From positions 2,454,359-2,518,358 of the forward strand of contig CH003364.1 in the NCBI GenBank assembly GCA_000149265.1: DNA of 64,000 nt, given 5' to 3'. Positions 27,201 to 38,390 of this stretch are shown in pieces (the first letter of the stretch is position 1; every line of letters begins with the position of its first letter). Source of the stretch: Ciona savignyi. Lineage: Eukaryota > Chordata > Ascidiacea > Phlebobranchia > Cionidae. A program made the position numbers and the translations under genes. The notes beneath the pieces are model-generated. The model was given only the letters and a program-made list of their open reading frames with translations, was not told the DNA's origin and made no database searches.

Positions 27201-27963
27201 TGTCTTCGGATTGAAGGTCATCTGAGATTATTTCTGGGTTATACCCACCAAAAACCCAAAAATTGTTTTCACCAGCAACTGAACGATGGCCACTGCGGGA
27301 AAGTGGCCATGCTTCTGCAAAGCACAGCAATGGAGGGTAAATGTAGTAGAAGCTATTTATGTTTATTGCTGTAGGTGGAGTTTATTGCTGTAGGTGGAAA
27401 ATACAGGTGGCAAACCAAATCGCTACATTTCGGTTATCAGAGATAAACTAGTGTGACCACTGTTTTTGAATATCCACAAATGCAGTCAGAAAAATAATTG
27501 CAACATTGTCAAGATTACTCTTATGGTAAGGCAGCGAATATTATTTGCAGTATGCAATGTGCTGTTGCAATGCTGTATTATATACATGGTGATAGACTTA
27601 TTTAACCCAATAACCCACCAAGCAATGTTCACTTTGAAGTGACTTTGCCCCATGACACAACAGACTAGCTGGGAGCTGGTTTTGACCACGCAACGGTAAG
27701 GCTGACAGTTTGACGAAAAAAAAAACAATAATAGAACAAAAGAATATTTAAATTTGACATGAACTACGATATCAAAAATAATCATGGAGTTTCTTACTAC
27801 CAGAAATAAACCCTAGATTTATTTTATCTATCTTATGTATTGTCTGTACTAAACTTTAACATACCGAAAAAATTTACACTACATTACTAAAAATAAGTTT
27901 AATTTTACCTTTTTGATCATTTCGTTCAACCTTTACAAATTGATTAACACTGAATTTTCGCAT
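24284..27963 (-). CDS. KLHDC10: KLHDC10, kelch-repeat substrate receptor of a Cul2 ubiquitin ligase
   Basis: Known KLHDC10 proteins recognise substrates, including proteins with particular C-terminal degrons, for an elongin B/C-Cul2 E3 ligase. Seven exons in phase: 27963-27909, 27314-27191, 26955-26867, 26571-26417, 26022-25874, 25496-25323 and 24674-24284, giving 378 residues (human ~442). Kelch blades are visible as WVFGGYNPE, MLVFGGTGFPFG, LYTYGGTTGLVYNTDLHKLD, YRHEIA...VLGGGTS, RRCHSCVQ...ICGGYDG and PEPLYFHSAAIT...VFGG. The C-terminal SLQTLCWHTL fits the elongin C-binding BC box (SLxxxCxxxL), and RIWLAVPSL just before it matches the vertebrate protein. The first exon (MRKFSVNQFVKVE) is short and the least certain, but it is in phase. 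Introns carry SINE fragments. It is convergent with CHCHD4 copy 2. Confidence 0.93.
25060..25200 (-). repeat. Probable SINE fragment in KLHDC10 intron 6
   Basis: The reverse complement contains GTTCCCAGCCACAACTAGGTATGTGC then TCTTGGGCACTACATTTGACC, spaced like the SINE body (GCTAGTCGGTTGTGTC, TTGGGCAAGACACTTAACGG) but diverged. Confidence 0.4.
25590..25690 (-). repeat. tRNA-like SINE fragment in KLHDC10 intron 5
   Basis: The reverse complement reads ATAGCTCAATTGGGTTCAGC, a good tRNA A-box, followed by a GGATTGCAACC B-box-like segment and GGGCAAGGACATTGC. It resembles the SINE family body but has a different tRNA-like head. Confidence 0.45.
27615..27720 (-). repeat. SINE fragment in KLHDC10 intron 1
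   Basis: The reverse complement has GGTCAAAACCAGCTCCCAGC, then TAGTCTGTTGTGTCATGGGG and CAAAGTCACTTC, matching the B-box and start of the body of the copy at 15841. Confidence 0.55.
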
Positions 27964-28237
27964 GGAAATTTTCAAATTGGTATATTGCAACAAGGTATTC
28001 AGTTTTACCTAGAACCTTAGATGATATCCATAAACATTAAAATAGTTCATAGTATTGAATTTGCATTTGAACCCCTTTCTAACTGCAGTCAATAATAAAG
28101 TACTCAATAGAATATAAACATTGGCACAACTGTACATTAAATTGAACTTGAGAGCAAAGCAGCTGCAAACACCCATGTAGTGACAATATTGTAATGTGCA
28201 CAATACAACTAAAATTTCACCAAATTTAAAATAAGGG

Positions 28238-28945
28238 TCAGGAATCTGAGTCATCATAATTAAACTCATCATCATCAAGGTCCAAATCTTCCATTTCTTC
28301 AAAAAGCGACTCATCAACTTCCACGGCTTCCTCTCCTTCCAATAGTGCAGAGTCATCATCAATATTATTTTGAATGAAGTATTCTTTTCCGGTTAATTTT
28401 TTGCTTTGTTTTTCTTTTGTTTCCATTTTGTTTTCAATTTCAAGCATTTTTCGGTCAAACTCAGTCTTCCATTCAAGAAAGGAAGCCACGGTGACTTTGG
28501 TACCAGCACACTTTCTCTCTTCTGCTTCTTTTATTTCTCTTTCTTTTCGTTCTTCTTCGTCTTTTATTCCCTTTTTTGTTTTATCCCTGGTTTCATTTAA
28601 AAACTCTTGAACAGCAGACATGATTGTGAAAACCATGACGGTGCCCATATTCTCCTCAATTTGATCATTGATAACTTCCTCCAATTTAACACTTACTTCT
28701 TCATCCTGAAAACCTACTTCATCTGTCACTTCAAACAGGGGTCCTTCATCTGGGTACTTGCTTGTATACGTAAACTTTAAAGTCACACAGAGATCATCCA
28801 CTTCCACATCTGGCAGGATATCTTCTTCTGTGGCAATTTGCAATGTGAATGCTGTTGGATTTGAGGATACAATTGTGAAAGAGTCTGGATAGATAGACTC
28901 TAAAGCTTCTACTTCGTACTGTTGTTCCTCCTCATAGTTTGTCAT
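28238..28945 (-). CDS. RWDD1: RWD domain-containing protein 1 (DFRP2-type)
   Basis: A 235-residue protein in a single exon. Its relatives bind the translation-associated GTPase DRG2 and stabilise it. The N-terminal RWD domain (about residues 1-110) shows YEVEALESIYPDSFTI and LKFTYTSKYPDEGPLFEV. A charged coiled coil follows (EEERKEREIKEAEERK), then the conserved VASFLEWKTEFDRKMLEI, KKLTGKEYFIQN and VEVDESLFEEMEDLDLDDDE, with an Asp-rich tail. I chose the ATG at 28945 because MTNYEEEQ matches the vertebrate MTDYGEEQ start; an upstream in-frame ATG at 29011 would add 22 unconserved residues. The absence of introns is odd beside intron-rich neighbours. It lies 274 bases upstream of the KLHDC10 start on the same strand, so a shared transcript is possible. 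Confidence 0.95.
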   Translation of the reverse strand: MTNYEEEQQYEVEALESIYPDSFTIVSSNPTAFTLQIATEEDILPDVEVDDLCVTLKFTYTSKYPDEGPLFEVTDEVGFQDEEVSVKLEEVINDQIEENMGTVMVFTIMSAVQEFLNETRDKTKKGIKDEEERKEREIKEAEERKCAGTKVTVASFLEWKTEFDRKMLEIENKMETKEKQSKKLTGKEYFIQNNIDDDSALLEGEEAVEVDESLFEEMEDLDLDDDEFNYDDSDS

Positions 28946-30212
28946 TGTGCATGGCCAAAAAAAGCTATTGTATATATTCAGGCCTATGATGATATCACAC
29001 CAACATGTCAATCTTTGAACTTAAAAAAAATCAACACATTAATTTGCATTAGTTGATTGTTTTTTACAAAAATATAGCCAAGTGGTAAGCAATACAGAAT
29101 ATTGTGTTAAACACAAAGGCGGTAAGGCCACACTGAATGTGACGTCATTAATGTTTTGCTGTAACATTAAATTTAACCTCGCTTAGATCCTTGTGAATTA
29201 AAGACAGTGCAAGCTTATTAGCATCGAAAGATTGGCGGCTTGTATGACCAAAAAAAAATTACTTTTGCAATAATATAGTCAGCGAAGTTACTTTAATTAA
29301 AATTACATAAACAACAAATAAAATGTTAATTATCCGCCTTTATTTTAAGCATTCTTGTTAATTATCTAGTAATAGTTATATTATATTTGTGGCAAAAGTT
29401 TAACCTCAAAGGCTTTATCTATTAAATAACCGGTTCAAGTTTAAGAAATGATCCCATGATTGTATAATACTTTATCAATCATGCTTTGTTTTATTGTTTA
29501 TTAATTACATACATGTTTAGTTAAAAATTGTTTTGTAATATATTTATTTTAAGTACCATTTTGTTTAAGACCACTATATCAGCTTATCAGTATTTTATAC
29601 AGTTGTGCAATATCGTACTAGTAATAAAAAATTTAATTCACTATTATATACATAATAGGCCTAACATTAGATGTTAAATACGTAAATGGTATATATTCAA
29701 GTAATAGTAAGACATAGATAAAAATAAATATGCAGGGTGGATCTAGTACTTTAACGGTTTTAAGAAAACTGATGCAATAGCTTCATCAAATACATGTACT
29801 GTAATTATGTAATGGCACTTGGTAAAATACAGAGTTTTTATGGCCGTAGCCGCAGGTGACACATACATACTATTGCAACATTAGACATTATTTACTTAAC
29901 ACATTAATGGGCATTGCTCTTTTAAGTTAACATACATAAACAACTATTCTTGTATGCAAACATTAAAAACTACATTTCCTAATTAAAGGCTGGTTAAAAA
30001 CTATGCCTGTGATTTTGTGACTGTAAAATCCCCTATTCCGATTCCTTATTTTAAGATGTTTGTGTAATATCCCGGGTTTAAGCATAAACAACGTGGTAAC
30101 ATTCATCATTCATTCTAATACTAACATTGGCAAGCGGTACATAGTTATAAACGTAGTGTTCTGAATATTGTAAGCGTGAAACAATTATTAAGATCTACAA
30201 TTAGTTTCAAAC
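28946..30212. other. Intergenic, no gene seen
   Basis: Very AT-rich flank upstream of RWDD1, presumably including its promoter. No conserved coding segment or clear repeat was found before the SINE. Confidence 0.5.
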
Positions 30213-30470
30213 CAAGGGTTGTAGGTTCGAAACTCCTCGCTAGCTAGTCGGTTGTGTCCTTGGACAAGGCACTTAACGGACATTGCCGAACCCAGCGGAT
30301 TAATGGGTTCTACCAAATTGAAGGAACGAGTGAATCATACACAACACATTGTAATAGCTCCGGCAACCCGATGGTGGGCGCGAGGTGATCTGACAATTGC
30401 CCGTGTGTTAACCCCTTGATTTTCCCATTCACGAGGATAAATTTTCATATCCTATTCTATCCTATCTTAA
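30213..30470 (+). repeat. tRNA-derived SINE, copy lacking the 5' end
   Basis: It begins at the B-box (GGTTGTAGGTTCGAAACTCC) and runs through GCTAGCTAGTCGGTTGTGTC and AGGCACTTAACGGACATTGC to a tail of TATCCTATTCTATCCTATC. It ends exactly where the SLC22 duplicated block starts. Confidence 0.8.
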
Positions 30471-30479
30471 TACCACCAA

Positions 30480-31551
30480 ATACCAATTTTTATTTTCGTC
30501 GTATTTTAAGAAGACTGTGCGGTATTTCGTTGGACCATTTACCACAGTTCAGATAAAGCACATCTGGACGATCTAATCAAACGCTCTAAGCCTAAATACA
30601 TGTTACATATACATGTATATCACCGGAAAAAATGAATTTTCGTTCATTTTGAAATTTTGTTTTGATTTGTATTGGTGGAAAGGTACAGGTATTTCACGTA
30701 GGCCTACGTGCTATTAATAGTGCCTTATAATCAAGCTTTATATTTTTATGGGTGGGGATCAAAAGATAAACTGTTTTTTTTTTATTTCTCCACCTTGTTA
30801 CGTAAAAGTTTTTTACCGCCGATACAGTGTCATCTAACAATTCTTGCGGGTCCAATCCGATAATTCATTGCAAGAGATGTCAGTGTCATATAACATGTCT
30901 GTTACCATCATGAATCAGGGAATTAATTTTCTAGGTCATTTTTTGCTTTCCTGTATTTAAAACAACATAGGTCAACTAGTTTAAATTTAGAACTTTCTGT
31001 CAAGCACGATGCTCGCTAAATTTCTGGAACAAAATCTTCCTGTTTTGTTTTTGACAACCCTGAGGAATTTTACTGGGGTTGTAAGATATCTCGACCCATT
31101 ATTTATTCATTTGCTTATATGTTTTCTTGATGTCTATGTTATACCAGCATTAATGGCGTCATAACCGATACACGTAATAATAGGAGTTTATGCTGCAAAC
31201 GCCTATACTAGTCCGCATGTCAGACCTTTCTTTCCGAATTAGTTACCGTAGAGACTACAGGGTACCATTTTCTTCCGATACCGTATTTTTCCGCATCGCT
31301 TAAAGCCAAAGTTTGGTAAGTGTGTGATATTTATGCTTTATATATATATACTTGAAAGTTTACTAATTTGTTTTTTATTTTATTTACCGCAGAAAACCGT
31401 ATCAACTACCGTTCTGTATCTCCACAACCGTACCGTATCAACCACTAATTAAACTATATGTAGCGGTATGTTCGTTAGTCAAAAAAGGTCATTGTAATTA
31501 TTAAGATAAATATTATAAACTATTTTTTAACGCAACGAACATGGTAGTAAA
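30480..31551. other. 3' flank of SLC22 copy A, no gene
   Basis: Non-coding sequence shared with 38391-40077 in block B, e.g. ACTGTGCGGTATTTCG and GGAACAAAATCT(T/C)C. No coding potential is seen. It contains the SLC22 3' UTR. Confidence 0.6.
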
Positions 31552-34500
31552 TCAAAAGAGCCGTCGAAAAAGTTTAAGAAGGGGGCCCGGGTTAGATACG
31601 GTAAACTCATTCGCTTCTTCCATTCCTTCGAACATTTTCGCCTTCAGTGTTTCAGGAAGGAGCATCATTAACAATCCTGCGGACAAGATATATCAACTAT
31701 GCGCCATTTGTAAAGTAGTAGAAAAAAGGCGTAGAGTACTTATCACACACCGTAAATGATCAAAAGGCCAGTTTGACCGTGTATCAGCACATATTACAGA
31801 AATGGTGAACAAAAAAACGTCTGAATAAAGCAGTTGTCCTTGGAGAGTGTATATAAAAGTATTGACCTGAAACGAAGGAAAGTGCACTGAAGGTAATATA
31901 GGGCACGGAAGGGTGGAGGATTTGTAGTCCAGCAATAGCGGGTGCTACGATGGCTCCGATTCTCGCCATTGCACTACCGTAGTTAGTCGCCGTCGATCTG
32001 TTAATAAGGTATTTCTATAATTCTATAAATTTAACACAAAATGAGCGTTTCTACAGTCGACCTAATGAGCTTATCCATTGTCGTGTTGATGTATAGTTTG
32101 ATGTTTATCAGTGGATGATATTAAGCATAGTAAAAATAAAATGCAATCGCTTTACTAAAAATTGGCCTCGTTTTACCTTATTTCCGTTAGTGGGAATTAG
32201 CCTTGGGTTCTTAAAAAAAATTGTAGGCAAACTATGGGCACGTCAGTTAGGATTCCCAAAAGTTTTCGATAACGTGTACCCAATAACCTGGCTACCGGAC
32301 ATAAGTAAAATCTCAATGTAATGAAAGTGAACCCATAAATACTAGGTTTAGCAAAGGCGATTCTCAATCACCGTACCATTTTGGTCTAGGATAATAGATT
32401 CGACCTTTACAAGTTACTGTGGTTAAATGACAATTAAATCTGAACAAAAACTCACCGCATAAGAGTTGGATACAATTCGATAGTGTAGAGGTACAATGCA
32501 CTGAATGGGATGTGACTGAATTCACGACCAAGTAGGAACAAAATTAAAGATAACCATTTCCAATCTACATTAAACATAGAAACCTTTCGGTAAAAGTTTT
32601 ATAATCAATCAATGATGTATGTAGTACATGCAACGCTCATATTACTATATTATACGTTAAGATTTTTTATATCCAGATGTTTATACCCAACACCATTTAT
32701 TTTATTCGATATAAAGCCGAACGACGGCAAACACGCTTACCTTCAGGTACAACGTACATAGCAAAGCAAAAAACAGCACATAACAGGAAGGAGGTGTAGA
32801 TAACAACGCTCCGGCCGAACTTATTGCACAGAATTACGTTCATAATGTTGGAAGGTATCCCCAGAACACACATCACAGCTGTGTTTACGTAGACATCGCC
32901 CCCGATATCTGCCACGTTCATCGTCATACCGTAGTACACACAGGAGGTCACAAACCTTTATAACATGTTCTTATGTTACATTAAACGCAATGCGTCCAAG
33001 GTCAATTTCCAATCAACTTTTCACAAAACGATTTAGTTTGGCTGTATTCTGGAAATGCTATGGTATTTAAACCAACAGGTACCTTTTCATCCTGGTCATA
33101 CAGGTATAAGAAAACTGCTATTCTACGTACCTGATGGCCACGGCATTTAACGAACAAATTTTGTATGAGTAGTTTAAAATTTTGTGAAGTATGCCAAACG
33201 AGACCTACCAAGCATATGCGAGGATGATTGTCTGCATGCGCAGTCCGCTATACCGAAGTGTACTCAATATTCCGAAGTCATTGCTGCCATTTGAAGTCTT
33301 TCCTTCCTCGATACATTCCGCGCATTTAGAATTTTCTGTTTGTCTTTGGTAGCTGTGCACGTTATGATTGCCGGTTATTTTCTTTGAATAAATACAACTA
33401 CACTCTTTGAATACATAAATACAAAATACAACATTTACACCAGGTTTATTCAACTTTGCTATAAATAATAGACGAAAAGCATTCCTATATGTTTCGATGA
33501 TATGTTAAAGTGGTAAATAATAACAAACGGTTTAAAGAATAGTTGTTAACTTTATTCTAATACGAAAAACTTCGGGGCTTTAGAGTGTTATCATTCAAGG
33601 TATGTCATAAAACTCCCACAACTTTATAAATAAAAAGCTGAAGCGTTTTATACACTTAGGTCATAAAATCATTATTGGATAGCGTATTTAATAGCAGTAA
33701 TTTAAAACCTGTCAAGAACAAACATAGATTCCTCATCCACTTTATTAACTTTAGCAATTTTGTATAGGATTCGAATCCCTTCTTCGACTCTGCCTTTTGA
33801 TATGAGCCACCTGGGTGATTCATCACACAACCTAGAAGTTATATGGTAAATGTAAGTAAGAATAATTCGTTTTTTGACCCAGAGTTGGAGAAAAAACCAT
33901 GTACACGTATACAGCCTAATTGCTAGTGGTGAAGTTGTTTTTAATTAATGGATAGAGACATCGCATGTTGAGTGGTTTTCATAAAACAGCCATGTACAGG
34001 CATGGCCTAGTTGCTAGTGCAAAATTTATTGTTAAATATTGATAAAACACAACGTCTGTTAAGTTTCATGCAAAATGTTTTGGGGGATAAAGGAGCGAGA
34101 CATGACCATCCAGTCTTCGGACAGTCTAAAGCTTTGCGTCACTAAAACATGATATTAAAAGTTCGAACATAAAAACATTAGAATTGTTTATGTATAACTT
34201 AGACGTTGTAGACTTGGCAGTAACGATCAATCAATGTATATTGTATACCATAAAACAAAGATTTCATATCACACTACAAAAATTAAAACTAAATAAATGC
34301 AGAAAACACATACCACCAAATGACAATAGCGGGTATTGAACAACATGAAGTAGCGATCTGAAGTGTTGTCCATTCCCTCCATATATAAGCCAGTAACACC
34401 AGCACTATACCTCCAATGGAAAAGCCCATAGCGCCCATCTGTATACCAAGTGCTCGGTGACAGGGCTTCACGGTTTCTGAAGCTTTAAATATAATAAATA

Positions 34501-36559
34501 TGTATTACGTAGCGTTACGGATGTATAGTGAGTTCTCTAACATGATAGTGTAAAATCAAAAACTACCAACGTTGGTCGTTTTTCTACGCAAATGTCGTTT
34601 TCTACGCAAATTTCGATGCTGTTTTTTTTTTACAGTCGATTTGTTTGTTATTATAGTAGTTTTTTGCACCAACTAAAGACATTATTCATAGAATATGGAT
34701 TACAAGTTTGGATTATAGTAACTCGGCAACCCATTACTTTCGGCTTCCAGAAACAAACAATATACACTTTGATATAGGTAACCAGGAAACCCAACCGTTG
34801 ATGTATGCAGAAATATAGTAATATGGGTTTCACAAATAGTGGTGGTTAACATTGTCTAGTTATAATAAAGAGCAATGCCTACTTACTAAGTACATATGAG
34901 ATGGCTGCCACAAAGCAGAAGACCCCCACCAATCCCCGTAAAATCGCGTACACAATTAGATCACGAATAAAAGCCAAACAGAATGTTACAACGACCGTTG
35001 AGCAAGCCATCACAAGTATTATAGATCGTCTTCCGTACCTTGCAATGAATTCCGGTTAATTTTTCGAAAAACATTTAGCTGTTAAATCTGATGTAGAAAT
35101 AACAAATACTAGTGTACGTATCTTAGCACGGGATAATAGTCGAAGTTACATTTAGGTAGCAAACCTGTCACCGAGCTTCCCGAATATTATCCCATTGCCG
35201 AATACGCCCACCATGAACACAGATTGCAACATGTAGTTGATCCACGTTCTTTCGCAAGTAATATCGAAGTCTATGACGATGGAAGTTGAAACAAATCCGT
35301 CGCTTACGAACCGGTGTTCGCTGCATGGTATGACCTGTGCGTTATTATTTTATTGTTTATTTCATACCGGTGGCTTGAGTTCCAGCCGCGGACTCATATA
35401 CTTGACTATTATCCCGTTTGATAACGTTAAAATCTTACATCTAAAAGTGGTTGCGCGCTCAAATTGTTAATAAGAAGGAATCGTACGTAGTAAGTGGCAT
35501 GAGTTCCACCCACAAGCCACAAACGCATATACTTGACCAATACCCCCTTTCACAACGTTAAAATCTTACAGCTTAATAAATAAAATCTTACAATTTTTTC
35601 GCTTTCAACCGCTTTTAATTTTGTTATACATATATTAAGTAATGTTTTTTTTAATTGTTACTTTTAACGGAATGAAAAAAACAATAAACTAAACCCGGAA
35701 GCCGCTTTAATTTAATTAGAACAATAACAAATTTTTCTTCGTTCTTTGATAGTTAAACTTACCTCGATGGACATATTTTTGTCCCAGTTTGTACAGTTGA
35801 TATGCGTTGAAGACGGGTGGTACCTTAAAAGGAAAAAGTAATTTTAAGACAAAATGTCAAAACACAAAATGCCAAAACATTTTCTTACATTCTACATTGT
35901 TCCAAGTGATTGGAGTCTTGCTCGATTGGTACAAATGATATCGATGTGTTTTGTACTGTTCCATTGCATGTCTATGTTAAACACATCTTTAAATAATTCA
36001 TATTTTAAAATTTTTCGATTAAAGCAGGCAGATTATTTATAATGTCCAAAATATATAGCATTTTTTATCTATGCTCGTTATAAATGCAATTTAGGCAAAC
36101 AATATATCATTTACCTATATATACTGTTTATAAGACAATAACAAGAGCGGTATTAAATTCAGCTTGGCGGGTTCGACCGATTTGCTTTCGGTTGAGTGTA
36201 TCGCTTTACCGCCGAATGGTTGGATGTTGGAAACTGATCGCTAGCTAGTCGGTTGAGTTCTTGGACAAGGTACTTAACCGAAATTGTCTGGATGCAGTGA
36301 AATGATGGGTTCTGCCATACACAATATAAATTCCGATAATAAAAAGCGTTGTTAAGGGTATCACTGTAAATACCTGGTTCCACAGCTTTTCCATCGGTGA
36401 ATCGCAGACGAATGGAATGGGATATGCAATAAATATGGATGACAGCACGTTTATACCGGTTACTAAGCCAAGAACAAATGAATACAATATCCATAATTGT
36501 TGGTACCTTCCCCAACCAATGTGCTTTATTACGTCAGCATAGGTGACAGCCTTGTTCAT
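31552..36559 (-). CDS. SLC22A: SLC22-type organic ion transporter, copy A
   Basis: A plasma-membrane major facilitator protein. SLC22 members move organic cations, carnitine or anions, and the substrate here cannot be told. Exons in translation order: 36559-36374, 35823-35763, 35334-35165, 35038-34887, 34482-34314, 33831-33709, 33352-33209, 32955-32741, 32564-32456, 31997-31867 and 31676-31552, about 528 residues. Family marks are TM1 in the first exon, a glycosylatable NCTNW loop, GKLGDRYGRRSII between TM2 and TM3, DESPRWLISKGR after TM6, CNKFGRSVV between TM8 and TM9, ELYPTLMRSTA and LLPETLKAK near the end. All junctions from exon 2 onward keep phase. Exon 1 ends in phase 0, but exon 2 needs one base to finish a codon, so a short exon between them or a different boundary is missing from this model. 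Exon 1 and exon 2 are separated by a SINE-bearing intron. Confidence 0.88.
36160..36322 (+). repeat. tRNA-derived SINE in SLC22 copy A intron 1, 3' part lost
   Basis: It matches the copy at 50022 in the same intron of SLC22 copy B, so it inserted before the duplication. The sequence after GGGTTCTGCCATA is missing here. Confidence 0.75.
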
Positions 36560-37049
36560 TTTGAATTAAACGTCGATAGGTTTATTTGTACGACTTTATT
36601 TTATCTGTCCAGAAAATGCATAAAAGTTAAGGCCAGATATAGCGCTCGCAAATGTCGCGCCTTTTACATTTAGTGTGGTCTCAGAACCTTGTTTTAACGG
36701 TCAATCGTGAGAACTGACTGCCTTAGTCTACTGTATACAAAACGTCAATACGATAGGGTGCTTTAATAAATTATAAAACATTAATACAACTAAAATAATA
36801 TAAAAAAAACTGTGACACGCGGGAACTGCTACTCGGTAGAAAAACTCTTAAAACATTCAATACTCAATAAAAACAAGAAAAATATATCAGCAGGTAGAAC
36901 AAACTGGACAACAATAAAGGCGCGCAAACAAACAGTGAAAATTACAAATCAGTGCTTGCAGTCGCGGAAACCAACAATCAATCATACTCGCAGGGAAAAT
37001 CTGCAAAAATGCCCCTCAGGGTTGCAACTTAAAATCAGTGATCATTAAT

Positions 37050-37309
37050 CAGGTTTCGGCAAACCCTGGCACGCGAGATGTTTTTTCATGCCACGCCCCC
37101 TGATATGACCCGCAACCAAAAATTTATAGTATAAGCAAACTTACTTTACAATTCGTAAAGCATGCAAATTAACAGTCTTAACTACTATTATTCATATTAG
37201 ATTGTTCACTATGCAAATCGTTTATATAACATTGGTTGGCACGTGAAGTTTCTTTTGTTATGATATCATTAAACTAGCATACTGCATTCCAAAGGTTGCC
37301 GGCCCTCTG
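37050..37309. mobile_element. Possible non-autonomous hAT-like element
   Basis: The left end CAGGTTTCGGCAAACCCTGG and the reverse complement of the right end, CAGAGGGCCGGCAACCTTTGG, are similar and resemble hAT termini (CAGGGGTCGGCAAACC type). The subterminal GGCACGCGAG / GGCACGTGAAG also recurs at each end. A matching left end is at 51873 in block B. No convincing 8 bp target duplication is visible. Confidence 0.45.
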
Positions 37310-37529
37310 TCAGAGATAACGTGCAAATTGACACAAAAAAGGAAAAAAAAACTGATACAAATAAAAAAGCACACAAAGCAAAACAACAATACAATTTAAA
37401 ACCCTTACATTAACTCATAATATTAGCTAACGCTAGCGGCATTCGGCCTTAATAGTATTGTACTTTGCTTAACAAAAACCTTATAAAATGCTAATTAACT
37501 ATTTTCAATAATGTATAAAAATATTTAAC

Positions 37530-37690
37530 CGACGGCAATTTTTTTTTTGCGTCAACCAGTCATGCGCAACTGCGAATCAGCAAACCGTTTTTTTCCGATC
37601 GGCAAATCTTTTTAGGCAATCGGCATTTTTTTGCGATGCTTACGATTCCCTTTGTTCAACGGCAAGATTTTTCCGATCGGGGAAAGCTGT
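37530..37690. repeat. Degenerate repeat of CGATCGGCAAATCTTTTT type
   Basis: Phrases such as CGACGGCAATTTTTTTTTTG, CGATCGGCAAATCTTTTTAG, CAATCGGCATTTTTTTGCG and CAACGGCAAGATTTTTCCG follow each other with spacing near 30-40 bases. The equivalent region in block B is 52360-52520. Confidence 0.5.
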
Positions 37691-38390
37691 TTTACAGACT
37701 CGAAAAAGAATTTTTTGCTATATCTGTTAATATTTACTCTCTTTTACGTTAAGTAGTTACTTCATTTACAAAAAGACGCCTGCCTTAAAACATTTCTGCT
37801 GGAACATTTTTAAGCTACCTGTACGTGATATATAGAATTTACCATCCGGCCGTGCCTATGGCGTATAATACAATGTAGTATAAACAATAGAACCAAAAAA
37901 TTCTTCTTGTGCGACGAAACGTAATTTTCGCTTGGTTTGGTTTAGTTTCTGGGATCAACACTCTCACTCTAAAGTTGCAACTTAATAACAAGCTAATTGT
38001 AATAAACACTAAACACTTCAGTGGTATACCACGTAGTGGAAAAAAAAAACAATTTCTTGAAATTTCGACTGTTGATATTTAGACTATTTTCCTTTTCCGG
38101 CCAACAGCTCTGATACTGCTTAGGCTTTAAAGAGTATGTGTAGAGTTATTACGTCACTACAGCAGTATGCATGAGTGATTTAACCTTTTTATATAGGTTT
38201 TAGTCTCGTCCCCTTTAGTTCTGGCAATACAGTCCCTGAACTGCATTTAGCGTGTGCTTACTATATTGCTTGAAGCTTGGATCTGCAACCTAACCCCTAA
38301 CACTCTAAATTTTTAACCTTTTAGCTGGTACCCCTTCGCACATCAGGATTTTTTAGCGTGAAATAATTTAAGGCACACAATAATGCCAAT

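Larger units (their letters stand above)
30480..38130. repeat. Tandem segmental duplication, block A (SLC22 copy A)
   Basis: The left edge (TACCAATTTTTATTTTCGTC) matches 38391, and the right part (36563-36770 and 36815-38110) matches 50823-51024 and 51600-52850. The whole SLC22 gene and its flanks are included. Non-coding parts have diverged by many small changes, so the duplication is not recent. Confidence 0.88.
36563..38390. other. Region upstream of SLC22 copy A, repeats but no gene
   Basis: It contains the likely SLC22 promoter (36563-36770, conserved in block B), a hAT-like MITE (37050-37309) and a C/G-spaced repeat (37530-37690). The boundary between blocks A and B lies near 38130-38390. 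No exon is recognised. Confidence 0.5.

Noticed and set aside
31541-31759. Forward frame beginning VVNQKSRRKSLRRGPGLD, repeated at 40055
   Set aside because: It is the complementary strand of the last SLC22 exon; its repetition comes from the gene duplication.
33353-33453. Longer SLC22 exon 7 starting at an upstream acceptor (…SKKITGNHNVHS)
   Set aside because: That acceptor breaks phase with the preceding exon and is mutated in copy B; the acceptor at CACAG before CTACC keeps phase in both copies.
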